A DNA stretch of 64,000 nucleotides from Phoronis australis (Eukaryota; Phoronida; Phoronidae), in NCBI GenBank assembly GCA_002633005.1, contig NMRA01000062.1, positions 1 through 64,000 of the forward strand, written 5' to 3'. The notes under the pieces are model-generated. The model had not been told where the DNA came from and did no database searches. It worked only from the letters and a program-made list of their open reading frames with translations. Positions 59,301-64,000 of the stretch are shown here, one piece after another. The translations under genes and the position numbers were made by a program. How positions within the stretch are numbered: position 1 is the first letter of the stretch; every line of letters starts with the position of its first letter.

Positions 59301-61423
59301 GTTAGAAGGTAAGGCCAGCCTCTTGTAACACACTGTCGTTAGAAGGTAAGGCCAGCCTCTTGTAACACACTGTCGTTAGAAGGTAAGGCCAGCCTCTTGT
59401 AACACACTGTCGTTAGAAGGTAAGGCCAGCCTCTTGTAACACACTGTCGTTAGAAGGTAAGGCCAGCCTCTTGTAACACACTGTCGTTAGAAGGTAAGGC
59501 CAGCCTCTTGTAACACACTGTCGTTAGAAGGTAAGGCCAGCCTCTTGTAACACACTGTCGTTAGAAGGTAAGGCCAGCCTCTTGTAACACACTGTCGTTA
59601 GAAGGTAAGGCCAGCCTCTTGTAACACACTGTCGTTAGAAGGTAAGGCCAGCCTCTTGTAACACACTGTCGTTAGAAGGTAAGGCCAGCCTCTTGTAACA
59701 CACTGTCGTTAGAAGGTAAGGCCAGCCTCTTGTAACACACTGTCGTTAGAAGGTAAGGCCAGCCTCTTGTAACACACTGTCGTTAGAAGGTAAGGCCAGC
59801 CTCTTGTAACACACTGTCGTTAGAAGGTAAGGCCAGCCTCTTGTAACACACTGTCGTTAGAAGGTAAGGCCAGCCTCTTGTAACACACTGTCGTTAGAAG
59901 GTAAGGCCAGCCTCTTGTAACACACTGTCGTTAGAAGGTAAGGCCAGCCTCTTGTAACACACTGTCGTTAGAAGGTAAGGCCAGCCTCTTGTAACACACT
60001 GTCGTTAGAAGGTAAGGCCAGCCTCTTGTAACACACTGTCGTTAGAAGGTAAGGCCAGCCTCTTGTAACACACTGTCGTTAGAAGGTAAGGCCAGCCTCT
60101 TGTAACACACTGTCGTTAGAAGGTAAGGCCAGCCTCTTGTAACACACTGTCGTTAGAAGGTAAGGCCAGCCTCTTGTAACACGCTCATCATTTAACCGCT
60201 GTTTGCTGTCTCATGTGTTTAGCTAAGATCCATAGCTAGATATTTGTGAGGCGCTGATGGCGAGAAATTGCCAATTAAACGAGCAACGGAAATGGTGGAT
60301 TTTTGGTTGAAAATATATGTTTTTTTTCCCATAATGCAGCATTCCGTCGTCGCCGTCCAGTCTTTTTTGTCATTTATTTTGGTAGTACCCCTTTGAAAGT
60401 TGGTGAGTTCTCTCATAAAGACAAGCACGCTCTTGTGTGATTGAGCACAACTTGCAAAGTGTCAGTCCCACTGAATGATGACCTGACTTGTGCGAGAAAA
60501 ACTGTTGTAGTGAGTTACGACTTAACCCTTACCAGTCACTAAAAGAAAGCAGCTTAATTAATGGTGCCCAAAACGAGCTTTGTCCTGGAATGTAACAAAA
60601 TTCATGGCATGGTAGAAAAATAGATTTCTTTGACACGTCGTGTTCTTAGAATATTCCATTTTGTCTTGCGCAGTGAAATTTATTTCTTTGTGTAAAAATT
60701 TGCACCAACTTTTATTGCTAAATTTGTTGCCTGTATTTAGTGCTGTAAAGAAAATTTGATAATGTTATTGCGATGTGGATAGTTGTGACTGTGTGTTCTT
60801 GTGTCTTTCAGACAAGTGACGGAGTTCCTAGATCTGCTGCTGAGAACATGGCCGACACACGTCCTGGAGCGACATATAGCTCTCGTGCAGGACTTTATCA
60901 AGAAGGGCATCAGTGATGCGGACTCGGAGGCCAGAGCGCACTCCAGAAGGTGGGTTCCCGAGGACACTTGGGACTGCTTTTCAGAATTCTGATCCGTATT
61001 TCTCTTGTGATATGTGCTTCCATGTCATATTCGGTGCAGACAATAACTTAATTGTTTTTACGTAACGATACACACAACTGAGTTACGTGTTACTTATTGT
61101 CTTGTTGGAGACCGCTAAAATTTCACAAAAATTCTTATGGCTTGTGGTTGGTAAATGAGAGTTGTCACGTTCTGCCGTTCATATTTGTACAGAGCCTACT
61201 GGGCCTTTGCGGAACACTTCAAAGACCAGGCAGAGTGTTTAATGAACTCGTTGGACCGCGACAAGCAGAAGATGCTGCAGGGAGAGCTTAGTAACTCGTC
61301 TAGCAAAGACTCACTGAGCACGTGCAGCTCGTCAGGTGCAACCAAGACATCGTCTGCTGTCCGCGCGAGCAGACGATCAGCCAGTATTGACAGGTCAAAC
61401 AAGGAAACTAGTCAACCATTTGT
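26204..61423 (+). CDS. CLASP: CLASP, CLIP-associating microtubule plus-end protein (5' half of the gene)
   Basis: Fifteen coding exons in one main chain plus one alternative first exon are identified, all with GT-AG borders and matching phases. CLASPs bind tubulin through TOG (HEAT-repeat) domains, suppress catastrophe, promote rescue, and act at plus ends, kinetochores, Golgi and cell cortex. TOG1 is encoded by exons 26,204-42,665. A Ser/Lys/Arg-rich linker follows (53,096-54,340). TOG2 runs from 57,114 to about 61,290, with the blocks IYSSRDVADHVNKA, LIAGAQDYDDW, DLRSQVVREACCTVA, NSAKIMATSGVTALKFI and HTHSQRLIPPLTSHISS. It ends in a Ser/Arg-rich tail. Human counterparts such as LRSQVVREACITVA and NSAKVMATSG align directly. 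TOG3 and the C-terminal CLIP-binding domain must lie past 64,000. I cannot say whether it is the orthologue of CLASP1 or CLASP2; most invertebrates have one gene. Confidence 0.96.
27669..27830. repeat. 81-bp tandem duplication
   Basis: Two diverged copies of TACTTCTTT...GCTGAATGAGTCGGGA...TTTTCCCAGCTGAA(A/G)TGGGTCGG with period 81. Each contains a TTTTCCCAG acceptor-like sequence. Confidence 0.75.
29518..29690. repeat. 62-bp tandem repeat, three diverged copies
   Basis: TTCATTCATCCT recurs at 29,520, 29,582 and 29,644, with related following sequence (GTTAGTGAACAG in the first two intervals). Confidence 0.75.
30780..30804 (+). other. Predicted G-quadruplex on the CLASP coding strand
   Basis: G5-A-G6-A-G4-T-G7: four G-runs with single-base loops, the arrangement expected to give a very stable parallel quadruplex in DNA or in the nascent CLASP transcript. 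Confidence 0.8.
31182..31259. repeat. 38-bp tandem duplication
   Basis: GTGTGCATTAGGTATTCATG and following bases occur twice, nearly exact, with period 38. Confidence 0.85.
32513..32591 (+). CDS. CLASP: CLASP exon 2 (TOG1)
   Basis: The acceptor is CTTCTCTTGCAG. It encodes ISLYGLEVMCLLVSRMGEGF and NKSVST plus one base (human VVLLGMDILSALVTRLQDRF). Donor ACAG|GTGAGA, phase 1. Confidence 0.93.
32592..38253 (+). other. CLASP intron 2
   Basis: 5.7 kb of AT-rich intron with no exon or complete element recognised. A run of ten Gs occurs near 35,131 and a YY1-like AAGATGGCCGC near 36,160. The 3' end carries the duplicated acceptor described separately. Confidence 0.6.
38200..38425 (+). repeat. 115-bp tandem duplication of an acceptor and the first half of CLASP exon 3
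   Basis: GGGGAGGCT...TGATTGACATGTGT...TTGCAG followed by exon sequence occurs twice, with acceptors at 38,253 and 38,368. The copies differ by about one base in eight within the exon part. Confidence 0.92.
38254..38297 (+). pseudogene. Pseudo-exon copy of CLASP exon 3
   Basis: After an intact TGTCATTGCAG acceptor, 44 bases read (in exon 3 phase) LPTMLNRLRVNKDE, matching IPTVVNRLGDNKDE, and end at GAA|GTGAGT, a strong donor absent in that form from the true exon (GTGAGA). Inclusion of 44 bases would shift the frame. It may be a decoy or poison exon, or simply decaying. Confidence 0.7.
38369..38472 (+). CDS. CLASP: CLASP exon 3 (TOG1)
   Basis: The acceptor is GTCGTTGCAG. It encodes VIPTVVNRLGDNKDEVRESA, then QELLVRLMCPASSPA (human VLPSLIDRLGDAKDSVREQ). 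Donor GCT|GTAAGT, phase 0. Its first half and acceptor are tandemly duplicated immediately upstream. Confidence 0.95.
39488..39579 (+). CDS. CLASP: CLASP exon 4 (TOG1)
   Basis: The acceptor is CTGTTTCAG. It encodes YVFDRLQSSFTHKLWRVREE, then TLICLQNTLK and two bases (human YVWDRMLGGFKHKNFRTREG). Donor ATA|GTGAGT, phase 2. Confidence 0.95.
39764..39866 (+). promoter_or_regulatory. Two CTCF-like motifs 89 bp apart in CLASP intron 4
   Basis: CCACTAGAGGGCAG at 39,853-39,866 matches the CCASYAGRKGGCRS core of the vertebrate CTCF motif fully. CCACTTGGTGGC at 39,764-39,775 matches with one difference, same orientation. CTCF occurs widely in bilaterians, but binding here is only predicted. Confidence 0.45.
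41277..41352 (+). CDS. CLASP: CLASP exon 5 (TOG1)
   Basis: The acceptor is CTCATTGCAG. It encodes YGAKSLTLSRLVPSVVQLL and EDQNSQ (human SGAQTLTLSKIVPHICNLL). Donor CAG|GTAAGT, phase 0. Confidence 0.95.
41353..42496 (+). other. CLASP intron 5
   Basis: Two adjacent frames (41,828-42,025 and 42,120-42,467) have no recognisable protein character and precede the exon 6 acceptor. The region 41,820-42,440 has a slightly different base composition and could be an old repeat, but no ends were identified. Confidence 0.5.
42497..42665 (+). CDS. CLASP: CLASP exon 6 (end of TOG1)
   Basis: The acceptor is CGTGTGCAG. It encodes VRETAINTLVEIYRHVGERV through MDEVKRSGNMVATADL plus one base, nearly the same as human VRDAAINSLVEIYRHVGERV. 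It is GC-richer than its surroundings. Donor CTGA|GTAAGT, phase 1, compatible with the acceptor at 53,096. Confidence 0.97.
43985..44494. mobile_element. hAT-like MITE copy 1 (510 bp)
   Basis: Ends CAGGGCTTGGAAT and ATTCCAAGCCCTG are exact inverted repeats. The flanks GGAGTT (43,979-43,984 and 44,495-44,500) form a 6-bp target duplication. CAGGG ends are typical of hAT elements, which usually give 8-bp duplications; shorter ones are known. Closely related along its whole length to 61,893-62,396. No full transposase. Confidence 0.9.
47695..47862. repeat. 42-bp tandem repeat, four copies
   Basis: ACAAAGCC(A/T)GTGTATCAGT with its following sequence recurs with period 42 (CAAAGCC at 47,699, 47,741, 47,783 and 47,825). 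Because 42 is a multiple of three, both strands show chance open frames here. Confidence 0.9.
48512..49088 (+). CDS. CLASP: Candidate alternative first coding exon of CLASP with two SxIP motifs
   Basis: ATG in context AGTATGG opens a 192-codon frame plus one base, ending TCACCAA|GTATGT (phase 1), exactly the phase of exon 6 and of the acceptor at 53,096. The segment is Ser/Arg/Asp-rich and contains SGIP (residues 66-69, followed by VSRSR) and SSIP (185-188, preceded by KRK). These fit the SxIP-plus-basic pattern that binds EB1-family proteins. An in-frame TAA at 48,449-48,451 and the absence of a good phase-1 acceptor argue against an internal exon. Mammalian CLASPs also have isoforms with alternative short N-termini lacking TOG1. 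A separate gene is possible but less likely given the shared phase. Confidence 0.7.
49089..53095 (+). other. CLASP intron between the alternative exon and exon 7
   Basis: Contains a 35-bp x3 repeat (49,913-50,000), a partial family A element end near 52,500 and a CTCF-like CCTCCAGAGGGCGC (53,029-53,042, one mismatch) about 55 bases before exon 7. Otherwise T-rich with chance frames. Confidence 0.55.
49913..50000. repeat. 35-bp tandem repeat, about 2.5 copies
   Basis: GCTGTGATGGGTAAATTG recurs at 49,913 and 49,948, with a shortened third copy at 49,983. Confidence 0.8.
53096..53230 (+). CDS. CLASP: CLASP exon 7 (linker; common acceptor for both starts)
   Basis: The acceptor is TTCCTTTCAG. 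It encodes AHSRSKSVDELDSAKPLFKA, then PAPVGTGPKKSAGRKS and TLTGKSNT. Phase 1 at both ends. It corresponds to the SVDGNRPSS...FKVPAPK linker of human CLASP. Basic and Ser-rich. Confidence 0.9.
53436..53500. repeat. 27-bp tandem repeat, 2.4 copies
   Basis: TGTAACACAGTGGCAGMTGT recurs at 53,436 and 53,463, with a truncated copy at 53,490, between CLASP exons 7 and 8. Confidence 0.8.
53602..53649 (+). CDS. CLASP: CLASP exon 8 (48-base, frame-neutral)
   Basis: The acceptor is ACAATCTTAG, the donor TCAG|GTAGAT. It encodes AAKPRAPSVTRKKTTS. Phase 1-1, so it can be included or skipped without changing frame. Very basic, consistent with the microtubule-binding linker. Confidence 0.75.
54305..54340 (+). 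CDS. CLASP: CLASP exon 9 (36-base, frame-neutral)
   Basis: The acceptor is TTTTTGTGATTTAG, the donor TCAG|GTAACT. It encodes VPSGLRVRKGSS. Phase 1-1 like its neighbour. Its short length makes it the least certain exon, but the splice sites, phase and composition agree. Confidence 0.65.
55228..55678. mobile_element. 451-bp inverted-ended MITE
   Basis: GCAGGCCTTTAT and ATAAAGGCCTGC are exact inverted ends. The flanks ATCACA (55,222-55,227 and 55,679-55,684) are a 6-bp target duplication. No protein. It lies in CLASP intron 9 and is not closely similar to the other MITEs in sequence. Confidence 0.85.
55705..55790. repeat. 36-bp tandem repeat, about 2.4 copies
   Basis: ACAGGTCTTGCCA recurs at 55,705, 55,741 and 55,777 with AATAATGAACCTATAATTCT between. 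The multiple-of-three period creates a chance open frame. Confidence 0.85.
55791..57113 (+). other. Remainder of CLASP intron 9
   Basis: No exon or element recognised in this 1.3 kb. Confidence 0.5.
57114..57181 (+). CDS. CLASP: CLASP exon 10 (start of TOG2)
   Basis: The acceptor is TATTTTTCCAG. It encodes SSAGGVDVDAFTTLFDNVKN, then VQ. It aligns with human GAVDEDDFIKAFTDVPSVQ. Phase 1 in, phase 0 out (CAG|GTAATG). Confidence 0.93.
57401..57493 (+). CDS. CLASP: CLASP exon 11 (TOG2)
   Basis: The acceptor is TTCTGTCAG. It encodes IYSSRDVADHVNKAKDMLSD, then ANHPWEKRIDS. Donor TCA|GTAAGT, phase 0. The human counterpart begins IYSSRELEETLNKIREILSD. Confidence 0.95.
57703..57848 (+). CDS. CLASP: CLASP exon 12 (TOG2)
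   Basis: The acceptor is GTTGTTTTCAG. It encodes LKLIRALLIAGAQDYDDW and DLRSQVVREACCTV. Donor TCGC|GTAAGT, phase 2. Carries the conserved LRSQVVREAC helix. Confidence 0.95.
58278..58413 (+). CDS. CLASP: CLASP exon 13 (TOG2)
   Basis: The acceptor is TCGTTGCAG. It encodes YLAQRMSNKFEHTAEVLI and NSAKIMATSGVTALKFIIM. Donor ATG|GTACTA, phase 0. Confidence 0.95.
58683..58753 (+). CDS. CLASP: CLASP exon 14 (TOG2), whose 3' end seeds the minisatellite
   Basis: The acceptor is TTTTGTTTCAG. It encodes HTHSQRLIPPLTSHISSKSS, then VIR and two bases, aligning with human HTHVPRLIPLITSNCTSKS. Donor AGAAG|GTAAGG, phase 2. The last 11 exon bases (GTCATTAGAAG) and the donor are the first part of repeat unit 1. 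Confidence 0.95.
58743..60185 (+). repeat. 37-bp minisatellite, 39 units, each copying the exon 14 end and its 5' splice site
   Basis: The period is exactly 37 with no indel across 39 units (38 x 37 from 58,743 to the last unit start at 60,149). The unit begins GTCRTTAGAAGGTAAGGCCA and ends ...TTGTAACACACT. Units 1-10 have GTCATT. Units 11-39 have GTCGTT and look uniform. Scattered variants occur in units 1, 2, 4 and 5, nearest the exon. All but unit 4 (GTAATG) contain AAG|GTAAGG, a strong donor. Because TAA follows AGAAGG in frame, retaining even one extra unit ends translation. Confidence 0.97.
60812..60949 (+). CDS. CLASP: CLASP exon 15 (TOG2)
   Basis: The acceptor is GTGTCTTTCAG. It encodes QVTEFLDLLLRTWPTHVLER, then HIALVQDFIKKGISDADSEA and RAHSR. 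It aligns with human FEFLDLLLQEWQTHSLERH and IKKGIHDADAEAR. Donor GAAG|GTGGGT, phase 2. Confidence 0.95.
61193..61423 (+). CDS. CLASP: CLASP exon 16 (end of TOG2 and Ser-rich linker)
   Basis: The acceptor is TTTGTACAG. It encodes AYWAFAEHFKDQAECLMNSL, DRDKQKML and a Ser/Arg-rich tail (SSSKDSLSTCSSSG, RASRRSASIDRS). The best donor is TTTGT|GTGAGT (phase 2). TOG2 ends near DRDKQKMLQGEL. The next exon is not confidently found before the window end. Confidence 0.93.
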
Positions 61424-64000
61424 GTGAGTATGGTGTAATGTGTGATTCTGTAGCTGTCTATGTAGTGACGCTAAGTAATTCATTAAGTATTAAAATTATA
61501 GACTGAAGTCTTCCAGTTGGCTATTGTCCATTGCACTTAGGGTGACGACTGGCATACTTGTTGTATGATTGTGTAGTTATGTATAGCAGAAGACTTCACT
61601 GCACTAAATATTACATGCTGTAGTTGATTTAGTAGTGTTCATTGTTAGCAACATGCAGTGCTGCCACCTGTTACAGATTTACGTGTGTTCTACCTACTGT
61701 ATGGCTTAAAAATGAAAAGTTATAGATTTTATTGATATAATTCTCATTAAAAATCTGTTGAAATTAAAAAATAACTTCAACATTGTCGGCATTTTTGAAA
61801 TGTAGTTCGTGGAATTCTGGCAGAAAATTCGGTAAATGACGGAAATAGTGGAGACCCCATAGTTTGACCAATAAGTTGCATCATAGGTCTTTCAGGGCTT
61901 GGAATTTTCCGCGGAAACGCGGATTTCCGCTTTTTTCAAATGTGCTTTTCGCTTTTTTTATAATATTTCCGTGTAAAAAAATCGGATTTGATATAAAATT
62001 TCCGCGGCAAATTCCTTTCTTACCGCGGCGTTGCAGACGATGTTCACCTCGAAAAGCGGAAGTTGCTCTTTGTGTTTCGGAGGAACGTAAATTGTCAACA
62101 TTTCCGGGGCATCTGGGACAGCGTGGTGGGATTTTCAATGGCGTCTCGTGTTATTGTTAAGCATGGCGACAAGTACTACCACTCTGCAGCCAAAAATGTG
62201 TGGGTTGTGAGTGGACGGGCGAGTTAAAAGGACGCAGACGCATGCTACTGATGGTGGTAACGTTTTTTTTTTTAGTCCCGATTTTTGTCGGGGAAAGGTT
62301 CACATCAACCATTTCAAGGCTGGTTATCGGGCATGATTTGGGCCGTAAAAGTTTCAAAGTATCCGCGTTTTTTGTCATTGGTCATTCCAAGCCCTGGTCT
62401 TTGTGCATTACGTAATTTGCATATGGGGCCTCCTCTTTCAATTGAAGTTCGTTTGTGAATGATTGACTAACGAAGCACATGCTTATTTGGCTTTGTATAG
62501 TGTGTTATTTCGGATGCAAATAAATTGTAAGGAATTACTTTTATAAAACGTGAAAATAAAATCGCCACGTTATGTCGCGTCGACTTCAGTACTGAGAATC
62601 CGGGTGCTTACGAGATCAGCGTGGATGAGAAATCATTGAGATTTGCTGAATCCTGTCGTCGAGTGGGGAGAAATCAGTCACGCTAATTGCAATACTGCAG
62701 CATGACCAATTGAGTTTTCATCAGTGCTTTTTAGATGTATGTTTCGATACTAAAATTTGTTGTTGCTAGGTATGTCGTGCTGTCGTTTGATAGATATTTA
62801 AACTTTCGGTAATGTGTTGGAAATTGTATGAATTTTCCCTTGCAAAATATGGATTTTTAGAGATCGAAGGTTATGGATAATGTGCCAAACAGGTGGCAGC
62901 TCTGAACAACGTGTCGCGTTGTTGCATTTTACCTGTTGCCAAGCAACGCTACTTCACCATGACAACAAGACTTGATATTACTGTAGCAGTGTGTTCTCAT
63001 ACAGTCTAGTTATAGTTTTGACAGTGTTCTTCGCTAGCTTGTCTTCCAGTTAGAACGTAGTCAAATGCTTGAATAAAATAATCATCTCAATTTACACAGT
63101 CTTAACTTTTAAATGCTTGAAAACTACAATAAAGACACTTCAGTCTTTGTCCACAATGATGACTTCGGCGACACCTTTTTCAAAATCAGTTGTTATGGCA
63201 TGGTTATACATTGATATAGAGTTCATGACACAGAAATGTTGTATTGTACACTTAACAGCCGTGATAACATACTGCGTTTGTGTCCTACAGAGCGCCATCT
63301 AGTGACGATAGGTATAATTGTGCTTAGTTGCCAGTGTGCTCAGGCGTGCTATGATTCACCGTAGTTGTTGAATTTTGTTTAATTTGACGTCGCGTGCATT
63401 TGTTTATGTGTGTGTGTCTATGGCATTTGGAAAACTGAAGGTTTTTTTTGTCAAAATATATTTAGCGTGACTCCGTGATAAAAATGACAGTTTGGATTAT
63501 ATCAAATTGTAACCTGTTGCAGTGTTGTTTGTACTGTGTGTACTTTTAGCACACGTTGCAGTTCACACGGTGTGTTGTACTTGGACATCCTGCCAAGTTG
63601 TAGTACAGAGTAGTAGTTCTCCAGATGCTAGTGTTAAAGAGACGTAGTATGCTAGTGGCTGTATAGAGTTAAGCCCCTCTCACACTGACACATAGGTCTA
63701 CACTATGACAACTTACCAACAAAGTTTGCTCCAGGCTTGAAAGTTGACCAATCGTAAACATTCCAATTCCATAAGACGTGATTGGTCAATTTCAATTAAA
63801 GCCTCGAGTATTTTTTGGGTGATGGGTCTTGGTGTGACAATAACTAACTCAGGAAAACTACGACGTTGTCTTGAGGGGACTTAACAGTAACTGACTCACA
63901 TATTATACATAAATGATTGCTTTACTATGGCAGTGCTCTCCCTGACTGTTGTAGTTGTTGAGGACCTGCTTCAGTGTCAGTGTGATCAGGACATAGTGTC
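61424..64000 (+). other. CLASP intron continuing past the window edge
   Basis: Apart from the MITE, no confident exon. A frame-compatible 21-base candidate microexon (63,291-63,311, CCTACAG before and GTATAA after) is noted as a finding only. Confidence 0.5.
61893..62396. mobile_element. hAT-like MITE copy 2 (504 bp)
   Basis: The same CAGGGCTTGGAAT / ATTCCAAGCCCTG ends, with target duplication GTCTTT (61,887-61,892 and 62,397-62,402). Contains a 29-codon frame from ATG at 62,138 (including KHGDKYYHSAAKNVW). Copy 1 has the same start at 44,231 with a TAG after KY. This may be the relic 5' coding exon of the parent element. Confidence 0.9.

Noticed and set aside
58743-60185. CRISPR-like array
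   Set aside because: Units are contiguous with no spacers, in an animal intron beginning inside an exon; it is a minisatellite.
1-64000. tRNA, rRNA and snRNA genes
   Set aside because: Looked for A/B-box pairs and rRNA-like stretches by eye; none convincing. A covariance-model scan would be needed to exclude small RNAs.

Overview
This is nuclear DNA of an animal. It has long GT-AG introns with short phase-matched exons, a TTAGGG-type telomere-like tract at the left edge, many small non-autonomous DNA elements and several minisatellites. The two recognised genes are conserved across animals. Gene size, element content and sequence divergence suggest a marine invertebrate (deuterostome or lophotrochozoan), but I cannot name the species. 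Isolated Ns beside exact local duplications suggest a draft assembly of a heterozygous genome.

Layout. 1-2,100: gene-poor, with a telomere-like tract, a 24-bp palindrome and a near-perfect 70-bp palindrome. 2,108-4,970 (minus): an unrecognised gene for an acidic, internally repeated protein, with its open frame broken at both ends. 5,000-6,990: nothing recognised. 7,368-21,524 (minus): a complete 11-coding-exon PA2G4/EBP1 gene (393 codons plus stop), with a Myc/E2F/ZNF143-like promoter just upstream. Its introns hold two long fold-back elements, a related pair of inverted-ended repeats and a duplicated minisatellite-tailed repeat. 21,610-26,060: intergenic, with a duplicated segment beside an N. 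26,204-61,423 and beyond the right edge (plus): the 5' half of a CLASP gene (CLIP-associating protein), covering TOG1, a Ser/Lys/Arg-rich linker with two tiny frame-neutral exons, TOG2 and the start of the next linker. TOG3 and the CLIP-binding domain are not in the window.

PA2G4 and CLASP are divergent, about 4.7 kb apart from ATG to ATG. PA2G4 acts in growth control and ribosome/RNA binding. CLASP stabilises microtubule plus ends. I see no shared pathway beyond their being neighbours.

The most striking observations are in CLASP. (1) A minisatellite of 39 exact 37-bp units (58,743-60,185) begins inside an exon, and nearly every unit repeats the exon's last bases plus its 5' splice site. Use of any donor after the first adds an in-frame TAA in the middle of TOG2. 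(2) A candidate alternative first exon (48,512-49,088) ends in the same phase as the exon closing TOG1, so either could join the same downstream exon. It encodes two SxIP (EB1-binding-type) motifs and lacks TOG1. (3) A 115-bp tandem duplication next to a TOG1 exon makes a decoy 3' splice site and pseudo-exon.
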